From: Lotus japonicus
Taxonomy: Eukaryota; Streptophyta; Magnoliopsida; Fabales; Fabaceae
DNA length: 64,000 nt
Direction of reading: 5' to 3'
Assembly (NCBI RefSeq): GCF_012489685.1
Contig: NC_080044.1
Span: forward strand, 31,786,369 to 31,850,368
Position numbers and translations under genes: made by a program. A model generated the notes under the pieces. It saw only the letters and a program-made list of their open reading frames with translations. It had not been told where the DNA came from and did not search any database. Shown one piece after another: positions 24,800-34,610 of this stretch (position 1 is its first letter; the number at the start of each line of letters is the position of its first letter).

Positions 24800-25381
24800 G
24801 ACCCCGTTTGGAAAAATAGCTTAATTAAGCGCTTATGACATACTCCCTCCGGTCCTATTTATAAGCAACAAAAAAAAAATTCACATAGTTTAAGAAATGT
24901 AGTTAAAGTAGATAAAATGCATTAAATTTGTCTTAAATCAAAATAAACTTCCAAAATTACCCTTTGCTATTAGTGTTGGAAAGTGGGAAAGAGAAAGAAT
25001 AATTAATGAAACACATTTTACAAGTTAGAATTAATAAGGGCATCATTGGAAAAAATTAATTAATATAGCTCAAACTTTCATTTGGTTCTTATAAAAAGGA
25101 CCAAGGTTTTTCTTCTCTTTCATGCTTATAAATAGGACCGGAGGGAGTAAGTGATTATTCATAAGCTATTTTATAAAATTTATTGAAATAAATTGAAAAT
25201 AAACTTATGAAAATAAGCTATATATAAGCATAATCTGTTTTTCATAAGCTATCCTGAATAGCTTATGAAAATAAGCTCAAAACAGCTTATATGTATAAGT
25301 TGTTTGCTTAAGCTCTCCCAAACACTGACATAAGCGCTTATGCTATCAGATAAGCTCAAATAAGCTTTTCCAAACGGGGCC
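24800..25381. mobile_element. MITE with CCCCGTTTGG termini, interrupted by a Stowaway
   Basis: Ends are GACCCCGTTTGGAAAA and, as reverse complement of the right end, GGCCCCGTTTGGAAAA; flanked by TA on both sides. The interior is full of AAGCTTAT / ATAAGCTT-type inverted words, a very common dicot MITE pattern. A 305-bp Stowaway element sits inside it at 24843-25147, so the net size without it is about 275 bp. Confidence 0.75.
24843..25147. mobile_element. Stowaway-like MITE (Tc1/mariner), complete
   Basis: Starts CTCCCTCCGGTCCTATTTAT and ends with the inverse ATAAATAGGACCGGAGGGAG; both ends are flanked by TA, the Tc1/mariner target duplication. Non-coding. It is nested in the older CCCCGTTTGG MITE, which dates it as the younger of the two. 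Confidence 0.92.
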
Positions 25382-25618
25382 TAAACTCAAATTCGCTTAC
25401 AAGCTCAAAAACTAATTTGACCATTAATCATATATTTTTATACCACATTGGACAAAGAGTAAACCACATTAATAAATAATATCAAATATATATTTCACTT
25501 AAGAATAATACTTACATCAAATTCCATATATCCATTCCATAAGGTTCTCTAATCATGTAGTGACACGTGTCTATTTTTTTTAAAAATTGAACAATCAAGT
25601 ATTAATAAATATCATTTT

Positions 25619-25702
25619 TAGGCCACTTATAGTATCTACGCCACTTCTTGACGTAGATACTATTAATGACCACTAATTAACGTAGATACTATTAGTGGCC
25701 TA
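25619..25702. repeat. Short palindromic MITE-like hairpin
   Basis: An 84-bp unit with inverted ends TAGGCCACTTATAGTATCTACG and the complement of CGTAGATACTATTAGTGGCC, plus a third related copy of the arm (CGTAGATACTATTAATG) in the middle. It can form a strong hairpin. Origin unknown. Confidence 0.6.
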
Positions 25703-26622
25703 GAAAATGTATACGAGGAACATTTCATGGCGTCATCTATGTTTCTCTTAGTCTGATTTTGTGTTTTTAGCCTTTGGCATTGTCCTCGGTGCCTGCTTTT
25801 GTATAGCTTTGTTTTGCTGTTAGCCCGCAGTGGTATTTGTTTGGGGTCCTTGTTGGGATTTTTCTTCTTGTTAGGGGTTTTTTCTTTGAGCATGGAGTTG
25901 ATTTGCCTCTTTTTGCTGGTGTATATATTAGAATTTAATATAAAACTATTCATGTAACCCTTACCCAATAACTTAAACTTTTAGGATAATTGATTATTTG
26001 ACATGATAACAGAACCTCTATGACTAAGTAGTCTATAGTTCGATTCATGCCGCCCAATTCTTCCAATAAAAAGTTGAATTATTTCAGCACATGGTAGGTA
26101 GGCTTGTGCATTGTCCAGGCTTCAAGCCCAAATGATTCTTGCGTGAGGGGCGTATTAGAATTTGATACAAAACCATTCAAGTGGCCCTTAGCCAATAGCT
26201 TAAATAGAAAAATTGGCTATTTGACATAATATTCTTCGCTTTTGTTCCTTCAATTCCGTATAGGTTCTATCCTCAAAAGCCTTTTGTACACTAATATAAT
26301 CCCTTATTTTCAAAAATAAAAATAACAAAATTATTATCTTATTTCATTTTTTTCTTACTTTTAAAATTTGGCACAGAAATTTGTGGGATTTCCGTTTACA
26401 ATTAGCTGTACAGAACCTAAAAACAAGCAAATGAAATGAAAATAACGTGATAATTTTGCAATTAAAATTGAAAATGGAAAATTAATATAAAACAAAGACC
26501 AACTAAGAATTATGCACAGATAAAAAACAAATTACATGCCTAAGATTTCCACAAATATTATTAAATAAAAAGACATAATGGTTGTCAGCATAGGCCATAC
26601 TGTATGTGAACTTATATTTCCA
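25703..26622. other. Intergenic, no gene seen
   Basis: AT-rich. Two similar blocks (about 25927-26010 and 26155-26235, each with AGAATTT.ATA.AAAAC.ATTCA and CCAATA.CTTAAA words) look like a diverged direct repeat. No coding feature was recognised. Confidence 0.5.
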
Positions 26623-27078
26623 TCATGCAGCTGCTCTAAGCTCTCCTCCAGCATGATCAGTTTTCATTTCAAAATCTCTCATGTTACCATTAGGAGGTGG
26701 CTGCAGGGGTCCTTCTCCCTGAAGAACAGGTCCTTTAGGCCTTCCAATTATTGGTGGTGGGATTCTTCTATCAACCCCAAATTCAATGTCCCCTTCTCTT
26801 GGATGGAAGTTGTGGATCTGCTGCTGATTTCTCTGCGGCTTAACCGGTCTCGAATTATGATTGCCGCGGTCATTATTATTGTAGCGCCTGTTGCATAGGC
26901 GTCCAAGAAAGCAAGCCACTGTAGAAATCACAAGTATTATGGCAAGGACAATGAAAACTGTCCCAAAAGACCCATTTGAATGGTGGTGGGAAGGTGGTGA
27001 TTGTTGGTTTGTGACAGGGTCTGGGTAAACCTGGACAGGCTGTACTGGCTGTTGCTGTGGTAGTGCTTGAAGAGACAT
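26623..27078 (-). CDS. Small single-pass membrane protein of plant hydroxyproline/glutamine-rich type
   Basis: A 151-residue intronless open frame. The N-terminus (about residues 1-35) is rich in Gln, Pro and Val and ends in a His run. Residues about 39-60 (VFIVLAIILVISTVACFL) form one strong membrane span followed by a Cys and basic residues. The cytosolic-looking tail has an Asn/Arg-rich patch and a conserved-looking segment (GDIEFGVDRRIPPP, then GRPKGPVLQGEGP). Similar small plant proteins are annotated only as transmembrane proteins, and their role is unknown. The MSLQALPQQ start is the only good one; a TATA-like AATATAG lies about 60 bp upstream. It lies about 580 bp left of the gypsy element and reads away from it. 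Confidence 0.85.
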   Translation of the reverse strand: MSLQALPQQQPVQPVQVYPDPVTNQQSPPSHHHSNGSFGTVFIVLAIILVISTVACFLGRLCNRRYNNNDRGNHNSRPVKPQRNQQQIHNFHPREGDIEFGVDRRIPPPIIGRPKGPVLQGEGPLQPPPNGNMRDFEMKTDHAGGELRAAA

Positions 27079-27653
27079 CTTTAGGGAAAGAAAAATGGGG
27101 TTGATGAATTGGGAGTAAAGGGGTTTGCTTGCTATATTAAGCTTTTTAGAGATAGTTCTTGTTCTTTGAGTGCAGAGCAGGGTTGGTTTGGGTTAACTCA
27201 TCAACCAATCAAGTAGATGGTTGGTTACCTATGATATGAGGTTATGTATGTATTAGGGTAATTAATTAGCTCTGGTTCAAATAAGTAGGACTTTTTGTTT
27301 TGGGATTTCAAATGGGGGGATGAGAGCTTTCTTTAATAAAGAGACAACAACTAAAGATATTCCGTGAGTTCCTTTGCGTATTGGCGCTCTTTAATTGCTT
27401 TGTTAGGCAAGAAAGTAACAAGATACCGGGGGGGCTTTCGGACACGACAACTTGATGCTCCATACTGCAATCTTTATTTATCAGGAGGTTCACATTTAAT
27501 CATCTGAAAGCATAGTGCTTATCAAAAAAAATCGGAAAGCATAGTTTCTTGCACATGTAACATAGGAGGATAAGAATACAGCCGTCGTCTTTTAAATTGC
27601 TACTTGAAGTTATTGGGTAGTTAGTTTTTTCTTTTGCCAAGATGTTTAAATTA
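27079..27653. other. Promoter side of the small membrane protein gene, no other gene
   Basis: Upstream of the membrane protein ORF. Contains a TATA-like sequence near 27131. The gypsy element inserted about 580 bp upstream of the start codon, so distal promoter parts may have been displaced. Confidence 0.5.
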
Positions 27654-27658
27654 ACACC

Positions 27659-28249
27659 TGTTCTGGGACGGGCGGACCACGACAGATCAGGACCCCCCGA
27701 GGGAGACCCAAGGAAGACGACCAGGGTTAGATGTCACTGTCATGGGACGGGAGGACCATGCACGATCAGGATTCCCCCGAGGGGGACCCAAGGGGGACGA
27801 CCAGGGTGGGTGTCCGGTCCCTGACCCCCGAGCAGGATGACACTCCCCTGGCCCTGGGACATGGTCCCCACCACCTAGGGGTTGACCTAGGCCAACCACC
27901 CTACGGAACTAGGGTGGTTGGATGGTGGGTCCCTGGGTAATTTAAGCCATTGGATCACTACAAACCGCAGAGGGAGCAGGAGGATCCAACGGCCTTCAAA
28001 CCACCGGTACGGACCATGCATGACGTTGCATGGCTCCAACCCTAAATACTCCAACGTGTATATAAAGGGGGCAGCCCACAAAGGTTAAGGTACGTTATTC
28101 TCTTGATTTCACTACAACTTTACTCGATTCCCCTACTTACTTTGGCATTGGAGTCCCTTGCAAGAGCCCCTCCCGGGTCCGTTCTGCAGTCTAGCGCACC
28201 GGTTCCTCTTCTTCTCTTGGCAGCCACGCTCCCGTGATCCTCCCGATCA
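27659..28249 (+). repeat. 5' LTR of the gypsy element
   Basis: 591 bp, TG...CA ends. It holds a clear TATATAAA box at 28059-28066, the likely promoter of the sense transcript. Short internal duplication: two GGGACGG-GGACCA-GATCAGGA-CCCCCGAGGG blocks near 27664 and 27742. Confidence 0.95.
28059..28066 (+). promoter_or_regulatory. TATA box in the 5' LTR
   Basis: TATATAAA followed by a G-rich run, about 185 bp before the LTR end. The same box is at 38015-38022 in the 3' LTR, from which it could drive read-out transcription into flanking DNA. Confidence 0.7.
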
Positions 28250-28268
28250 ATTGGCGCCGTCTGTGGGG
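28250..28268 (+). other. Primer binding site of the gypsy element
   Basis: TTGGCGCCGTCTGTGGGG directly after the LTR. The TGGCGCCGT core is typical of plant gypsy elements primed by tRNA-Asp; the exact tRNA was not verified. Confidence 0.75.
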
Positions 28269-28327
28269 ATCGAGTAAACTTTTCCTTCACCACGTGCCGT
28301 CAGAGACAAGTGCAGCAGCAACGCGCC

Positions 28328-29734
28328 ATGGTAGAGACCCGACAAACCTCTCGCCGTTTCAACCGAACCCCCGAGGGCCATGTGGAAACTCTGGACGAAT
28401 CCGCGAACCGCCAACACTCCCCCCGACCCCAGAGGACTACCCCACCAACTCCACCTCGGGGACGATCCCCAGAGGCAGGGATCCTTACCCCCCACGCAGC
28501 GCACGAAGCCCTGTGCAGATTGGAGGCCCGAGTTAGGGCGATGGAGGAGGAACACCCTCCGGAAGAAGGGCAGGAGCGCAATGTCCAAGCCCGCAACACT
28601 CGGGACGAGATCCGCGCCCTCCGAGCGCGCCTCCGCCAGCTGGAGGAACTGGAAGAACACTCTAGACAAGATCCGACGTTCTCTCAAGAGGGGGAGACGG
28701 GAAGGAGGCCACCTCCCCCGTCAGACTACCACAACGACCATGGCCAAGAGCAAACTACCGAAAGAGCCGTGAATCAACCCCCCCATCACCGCAGGTACCA
28801 CTCCCCGCGCAGGAGTTACTCTGGGCGGAGGAGCCCCGTTTCCACCAGGGACCCGATCCGCCCACACGGCACTCTGGTTGCCCTACCTCAGACTATCAAT
28901 GGCCCTCTCTCTCCAGACATCATGGCGACCCCTTTTCCCCCAGGATGGTCAAGACCCAAAATGAAACTCTATGAGGGTGACTCCGACCCGACGGAGCACA
29001 TCAACTTCTTCGTAGGAGCCATGCAGTATGCCGGGGCTACTGACCCGATCTACTGCCGCTGCTTCCCGATGAGCTCGGGGAAAGGCCCAATGAATTGGTT
29101 CCAAAACCTCCCCAACAACTCCATTCACAACTGGGAAGGAGTCATGTCCAACTTCTTAACCCAGTATTCCTCGGTGAGAAACATTCCGAAGTCAGAAGAA
29201 ACACTGGCCCTGATCAAGCAGGGCGAGAAGGAATCCCTGAAGGATTTCCTTAACCGCTTCAACAAAGAAGCAGGAGACATTCCGGACCTCCTCCCTCAGG
29301 TCCGCCTGATCTTGGTACGACAGGCGCTCAGACCAGGCCCTTTTTTAACTTCTTTGGATGGGAAGAAAGCCAGGACACTGGAGGAATTCCAGACCCGGTC
29401 AGAGAAATATATTAACATGGAGGAAGCGGCAACATTAAGGTCCACCAATCAAAACCCAGGCCATAGGCCCCCTGAGAAAACCCGAGACCCGGGTGAACCT
29501 AAGCGCGATCGCGAGCCTCGACGGAAGAGCCAGGATGAAAAAAAGCAGAAGCGGAAGAAGTTCGATAGTTACACCCCCCTGAACTTTTCCCTCTCCCGCA
29601 TCTTGCGGGAGAGAGCCTCTACTGACCTCAGGGACAAACCCCCCCCCCGCTACTCACGCGGGGGGATAAGCTGGATTCCAAAAGGTTTTGCGAATTTCAT
29701 GACAGCCCCGGTCATAACACGGACGAATGCCTGA
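28328..29734 (+). CDS. gag: Gag protein of the gypsy element
   Basis: Structural capsid protein that packages element RNA in cytoplasmic particles. The ATG at 28328 (MVETRQTSRRF) is the first good start after the primer site. An Arg/Pro-rich N-terminal part with a coiled-coil-like stretch (ALRARLRQLEELEEH) is followed by a retrotransposon Gag domain (PKMKLYEGDSDPTEHINFF ... LKDFLNRFNKEAG). The frame ends at 29734. The zinc-knuckle-like end (RFCEFHDSPGHNTDEC) continues in another frame, so a frame change occurs near the run of ten C at about 29638-29647. An in-frame TGA follows at 29764-29766 before the pol frame opens. It is either a defect or a recoding site; a homopolymer indel is the simpler explanation. 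Confidence 0.9.
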   Translation: MVETRQTSRRFNRTPEGHVETLDESANRQHSPRPQRTTPPTPPRGRSPEAGILTPHAAHEALCRLEARVRAMEEEHPPEEGQERNVQARNTRDEIRALRARLRQLEELEEHSRQDPTFSQEGETGRRPPPPSDYHNDHGQEQTTERAVNQPPHHRRYHSPRRSYSGRRSPVSTRDPIRPHGTLVALPQTINGPLSPDIMATPFPPGWSRPKMKLYEGDSDPTEHINFFVGAMQYAGATDPIYCRCFPMSSGKGPMNWFQNLPNNSIHNWEGVMSNFLTQYSSVRNIPKSEETLALIKQGEKESLKDFLNRFNKEAGDIPDLLPQVRLILVRQALRPGPFLTSLDGKKARTLEEFQTRSEKYINMEEAATLRSTNQNPGHRPPEKTRDPGEPKRDREPRRKSQDEKKQKRKKFDSYTPLNFSLSRILRERASTDLRDKPPPRYSRGGISWIPKGFANFMTAPVITRTNA

Positions 29735-29775
29735 ACCTGAAAGACAAGGTGGAAGAGCTGGTCTGAATCGGGAGA

Positions 29776-32700
29776 TTGTCAAAGTACGTCGCCCTCTCCT
29801 CAAGCGACCTCCCTCGTCCACGTTCACCACCTCCCAGACGGTCACCCACCCCGCCCAGGGCCCGTGCCCGGACCCCTCCCAGGAGCCGCGCACGTACACC
29901 CCCTCGAGCGAGGAGCCCCCGTCATAGAAGTCCCGACCGACGCAGGAGCCCCGACCGTCGTAGAAGTCCGGATCGACGCCGATCTCCAGATCGGCGGGAC
30001 CAAGATGGCGTACGACGGCGCCACGGGACCAATCTGGTCAGTGTTGGATCGATTGCTGGAGGATGGGCCGCAGGTGGACCATCAAACAACAGTCGGAAGA
30101 AGAGCACTCGAGTTATCATGTCAGCCGCTGGAAGGCCTCGCCCTAACTCCCTCCGTTCACCGCAGCAGAAAGTTCCCATCACCTTCACGGAAGACGACTA
30201 CGGCACGGACACCGGCGAGGAGGACGACCCGATTGTCGTGGAAGCCCTCATCGCAAACGGTAAGGTACGGCGGGTACTCATCGATACAGGTAGTTCTGCT
30301 GACATTATGTTTTACGATGCTTATAAAACCCTAGGCTTATCTGTGAAAGACCTGATCCCCTATGACCACGACTTGATCGGGTTCACTGGGGACAGAGTTC
30401 TACCGTTAGGATATTTTGATGCATACCTCTCCCTAGGAGACCCTGATGTTTGCAGGACTGTCAAGGCCCGGTTCTTAGTGGTGAAATGCCCAACAGCCTA
30501 CAACGCCATCATCGGCAGACCAAGCCTCAATGTCTACCGAGCCATCATCTCCACCCACCACCTGATGCTGAAGTACCCATGGGTCGGTAGGGCGATTTCC
30601 GTACGCGGAAACCTAACCATGGCCAGGGGATGTTATAACTCCAGCTGCAGATTGGCGCGAGAGGATCGCAAGAGGAAAGAGCCCGACCACGGGAAAAGGG
30701 TCGAAAGCTTCCATCTCCGAGCAGGAGCATGCTTGACCGACATCGATCCACGAGTGGACCAATCCAGAGAGGATCAACGTCTTAAGCCGGACGGGGAAGC
30801 ACGGCCGGTCCAGATCGGCCGTGGCCTCGAGCAAACCACCAAGCTGGCGCGAGACCTCCCTCAGGATCTTTCAAACCGACTGGAGACCCTTCTGAGAAGT
30901 AACGGGCACTTATTTGCGTGGTCGTCCGCGGATATGCCGGGCATCGACCCAACATTCTGCAGTCACAAGCTATCAGTAGACCGTAAATTCAAGCCAGTGG
31001 CCCAGAAGAAGAGACAGATGAGCGCGGAGAAGCAAGCAGCGATCAAGGAACAGACGACGGAACTTCTGAAGGTCGGGATCATTCGCGAAGTTAAGTACAC
31101 CACTTGGCTTTCGAACGTGGTCCTAGTAAAAAAATCCAATGGGAAGTGGAGGATGTGCGTGGATTACACGGATCTGAACAAGGCCTGCCCTAAAGATCCC
31201 TTCCCCCTCCCCTCGGCCTTGGTGGACAACTCCTCTGGGTACGAATACTTGTTCCTCATGGACGCGTATTCTAGGTACAACCAGATTCCGATGTACAGAG
31301 ACGATGAAGAAAAGACCGCTTTTATAACCGATCGAGGGACGTATTGCTATACTATACTCCCATTCGGCCTGAAAAATGCACTGGCCACCTACCAACGAAT
31401 GATGACCAGAATCTTCGGGGCGCTCATCGGGAAGTCAGTCGAAGTCTACATTGATGACATCATCGTGAAAACACCAAAGGGGGGCGACCATGCAGCCGAT
31501 CTGGCCGTCGTGTTCGAACAGCTGAAGAAGCACAATATGCGCCTCAACCCCGAAAAATGTACCTTCGGAGTCAAGAGCGGGAAGTTCCTAGGATATATGC
31601 TCACGAGTCGTGGGATTGAACTAAACCCCGAGAAGTGTCAGGCTATTGTAGAAATGAAAAGCCCTAGGACGGTCAAGGAAGTCCAGCAATTGTTGGGACG
31701 GATGGCAGCAATCGGAAGATTTCTCCCCAAGGCTGCCCTAAGAGCCCTACCACTCTATGCCCTACTAAAGAAAGGAGCGAACTTTACTTGGTCAGAAGAG
31801 GTTGAACAGGCTTTCTCCCGGCTGAAAAAGATCCTCACCTCTCCACCGATCCTATCAAGTCCAAAGCCAGGGGAGCCCCTATACTTGTACTTAGCTGTTC
31901 GAGACAAGGCTGTGAGCTCCGTGCTGGTACGAGAGGAGGCGGGGGCCCAACTTCTGGTTTACTTCGTCAGCCGCTCGCTCAAGGGAGCTGAGCTAAGATA
32001 TCAGATGCTCGAGAAAGTTGCACTCGCCCTCCTAACCACGGCCAGGCGGCTCAGAAGGTACTTCCAGTCTCATAGCATCATTGTCCGCACAGATCAACCG
32101 GTCAAACAAGTCCTCCATAAACCAGATCTAGCCGGTCGAATGGTGGGTTGGTCGATTGAGCTATCCGAGCATGACATTCGCTATGAACCCAGACGGGCGA
32201 TCAAAGCGCAGGTCCTAGCTGATTTCCTGGTGGAACTCACGAGCGATGAAGACCCACCGGTAGAAATCTACTGGGTCGTCCACGTGGATGGCTCGAGCAA
32301 CAAAGAGGGGGGCGGCGCTGGGATCGTCCTTCAAAGCAACTCAGGGATGGTCGTAGAACAGTCTCTGCGCTTTAATTTCCCAGCCACTAACAACCAAGCT
32401 GAGTATGAAGCTTGCATAGCCGGTCTGGTGACAGCGCGGGACCTGGGGGCGCAGGACATACTTGTCTGCTGCGACTCCTTGCTAGTGGTCTCCCAGGCTA
32501 ACGGCGAAGCGCAAGCCAAGGACCCAATTCTGGAACAATACCTCTCCCACCTGAAACGGCTGGTCGCCACCTTCCGTAAGGTAGAATTCCGCCACGTCCC
32601 AAGAGCTCAAAACGACCGCGCGGATACCCTAGCGAAGCTGGCTAGCACCGGGAAACCCGGCCTGAACAGGACAGTCATTCAGGGCACACTGGCCCTCCCT

Positions 32701-32871
32701 TACGTCTCAGACCCCGACCGTCCCGCTGGAGTCAACACCTTGAGCAATGGCGCGGACGACGATTGGAGGATCCCTATTGTTAAGAACCTCACAACGGGCT
32801 GGCTACCGCCCGACAACTTGGAAGCAAAGAAGCACTTCCTGGTACACCATGGTAAACGGAGACCTCTTTAA
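29776..32871 (+). CDS. pol: Pol: protease, reverse transcriptase, RNase H and second RNase H
   Basis: About 1031 codons open in one frame (start not defined by an ATG; it follows the TGA at 29764). An Arg/Pro/Ser-rich spacer (RRSPDRRRSPDRR repeats) precedes the aspartic protease (LIDTGSSADIMFYDA). Reverse transcriptase shows KACPKDPFPLP and the catalytic YIDDIIVK. In the conserved FLMDAYSRYNQI motif the usual Gly is Arg, which may weaken this copy. An RNase H follows the connection domain, then a second RNase H-like domain (VHVDGSSNKEGGGAGIVL ... AEYEACIAGL ... CDSLLVV ... ADTLAKLA), as in Tat elements. The frame ends about 30 codons short of the integrase, which is in another frame. Confidence 0.93.
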   Translation: MSKYVALSSSDLPRPRSPPPRRSPTPPRARARTPPRSRARTPPRARSPRHRSPDRRRSPDRRRSPDRRRSPDRRDQDGVRRRHGTNLVSVGSIAGGWAAGGPSNNSRKKSTRVIMSAAGRPRPNSLRSPQQKVPITFTEDDYGTDTGEEDDPIVVEALIANGKVRRVLIDTGSSADIMFYDAYKTLGLSVKDLIPYDHDLIGFTGDRVLPLGYFDAYLSLGDPDVCRTVKARFLVVKCPTAYNAIIGRPSLNVYRAIISTHHLMLKYPWVGRAISVRGNLTMARGCYNSSCRLAREDRKRKEPDHGKRVESFHLRAGACLTDIDPRVDQSREDQRLKPDGEARPVQIGRGLEQTTKLARDLPQDLSNRLETLLRSNGHLFAWSSADMPGIDPTFCSHKLSVDRKFKPVAQKKRQMSAEKQAAIKEQTTELLKVGIIREVKYTTWLSNVVLVKKSNGKWRMCVDYTDLNKACPKDPFPLPSALVDNSSGYEYLFLMDAYSRYNQIPMYRDDEEKTAFITDRGTYCYTILPFGLKNALATYQRMMTRIFGALIGKSVEVYIDDIIVKTPKGGDHAADLAVVFEQLKKHNMRLNPEKCTFGVKSGKFLGYMLTSRGIELNPEKCQAIVEMKSPRTVKEVQQLLGRMAAIGRFLPKAALRALPLYALLKKGANFTWSEEVEQAFSRLKKILTSPPILSSPKPGEPLYLYLAVRDKAVSSVLVREEAGAQLLVYFVSRSLKGAELRYQMLEKVALALLTTARRLRRYFQSHSIIVRTDQPVKQVLHKPDLAGRMVGWSIELSEHDIRYEPRRAIKAQVLADFLVELTSDEDPPVEIYWVVHVDGSSNKEGGGAGIVLQSNSGMVVEQSLRFNFPATNNQAEYEACIAGLVTARDLGAQDILVCCDSLLVVSQANGEAQAKDPILEQYLSHLKRLVATFRKVEFRHVPRAQNDRADTLAKLASTGKPGLNRTVIQGTLALPYVSDPDRPAGVNTLSNGADDDWRIPIVKNLTTGWLPPDNLEAKKHFLVHHGKRRPL

Positions 32872-33988
32872 GAGAGGATTTCCCACTCCTCTCCTTAAGT
32901 GCTTGTCAAAGGAACGCGCAGAGTATGTGCTCGCAGAGATCCATGAGGGCAGCTATGGCCACCACCCCGACGGGCGTTCTCTGGCAAGAAAGGTCCTCCG
33001 GGCCGGCTATTACTGGCCCACCCTGGAGAAAGACGCTGCTGACCACGTCAAACGCTGTGACCCGTGCCAGAAGCATGCCGACCACCGCTTAGCCCCACCC
33101 GAACGACTCTCGACTATGGTCTCTCCTTGGCCTTTCCACCAATGGGGAATGGACCTCTTGGGGCCTTTTACAACCGCACCGGGACAGCTGAAACACCTGG
33201 TGGTCGCGGTAGACTACTTCACCAAGTGGATTGAGGCAGAACCCCTTGCAACTATCACTTCAGCCTGCATACAACGTTTCTTTTACAAGAACATCATCAA
33301 CCGATTCGGGGTACCTGGAGTCCTGATTACCGACAATGGCACACAATTTGCCTCCAAAGGGTTCAAGGAGCTCGTGGACGGACTTCACATCAAGCACCAC
33401 TTCACCTCTGTGGAACACCCCCAGACGAACGGACAAGCTGAAGCGGCGAACCGAGTAATCCTTAGAGGACTCAAGAAAAGACTAGACGATGCTAAGGGCA
33501 ATTGGGCAGAACAGCTCGATCATGTCCTATGGGTATACCGCACAACTCCGCACTCTACGACTGGGGAGAGCCCCTTTCACCTAACTTTCGGCACCGAGGC
33601 GGTTATCCCAGCGGAGATTGGAGAGCCGAGCGCTTGTACCATGGGCTACGACCCGGGACAGAACGACCAACTCATCAATGAAGACCTGGACCTTCTCGCC
33701 GAAAGGAGAGCCGTCGCCAACTGCAGGGAGTTGATTGCGAAGCAGCATGCAGCCATCCGCTACAGCAAGAAGGTCGTCCACCGCGCGTTCCTACCTGGGG
33801 ACTTAGTCCTCCGCAACGCCAGCATCGGAGCCCGAGGGACCGAGCGAGGCAAGTTGGCCGCCAACTGGGAAGGCCCATACAGAGTAATTGAAGCAACCGG
33901 CACCGGCGCCTACAAGTTGGAAAAGCTCTCGGGCGAAGAGATCCCCCGCACTTGGAATGCCACCAACTTGAACCGCTACTACAGCTAG
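32848..33988 (+). CDS. pol: Integrase part of pol, in a shifted frame
   Basis: Inserts element DNA into the genome. The open frame containing it spans 32747-33988, but similarity to Tat Pol begins near 32848 (MVNGDLFKRGF), where the preceding pol frame should join, so a small deletion or insertion lies around 32825-32850. The HHCC zinc site (H of GSYGHHP.GR to C.PCQKHAD) is followed by the DDE core: D of WGMDLLGPF, D of LITDNGTQF, and E of GQAEAANRV. A C-terminal barrel-like part ends LNRYYS at 33988. The catalytic residues are intact. Confidence 0.9.
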
Positions 33989-34154
33989 CTTTGCCAATCA
34001 AATGTTTGGAGCCTGGTTTTCGTTTTTTCTTTTATGTTCTTAAGTCTAGAATCAAGGAACTACTTCCAATCCTCCTCTTGTAACCGACAGGCACACTTGC
34101 ATTATTTAATGAATCAAGAAGGAGCGTTTTGTTTAAGTTATTTTCACATGGATC

Positions 34155-34460
34155 CGATCGAAGCAATAAAAAGACCCACCGGGCACCGAATTAAAAAGAC
34201 CCACCGAGCACAACAAATCGAAAGACCCATCGGGCACGAAAAGACCCACCGGGCACCGAATTAAAAAGACCCACCGGGTACAAAATTAAAAGACCCACCG
34301 GGCACAACAAATCGAAGGACCCATCGGGCACGAAGAGACCCACAGGCATGGAGTCTAGAAGCCCTAGGGGCACAATAACTACAAGACCCCGCGAAACACA
34401 AAAATTAAAAGTCCTACCGGGACAGTCACAAGACCAAACCGGGCACGTCAAATAATATAA
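34155..34460 (+). repeat. Tandem repeats in the 3' region of the gypsy element
   Basis: About ten degenerate units built on GACCCACCGGGCAC with A-rich linkers (AAAATTAAAA or ACAACAAATCGAA). Tandem repeats between integrase and the antisense gene are common in Tat/Ogre-type elements and vary fast between copies. Confidence 0.85.
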
Positions 34461-34610
34461 GTCGGAAATAAAACAAACCGAATAATCCATTCATTAATAT
34501 TGGTTGTCATTACAAACGGTTACAATAACCCAGCACGGCTCAGAACACTTAACAAAAGAAAAAAAAAAGAAAAACACAGAGACTAGAAACAAAATGAAAT
34601 TACAATCCCC

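Noticed and set aside
28247..30188. Several antisense ORFs over LTR, gag and the start of pol
   Set aside because: GC-rich coding DNA gives shadow frames on the other strand; none shows a protein family.
34155..34460. CRISPR-like spaced repeats
   Set aside because: Units are degenerate, spacers are A-rich and similar to each other, and the context is a plant retrotransposon, so they are ordinary tandem repeats.
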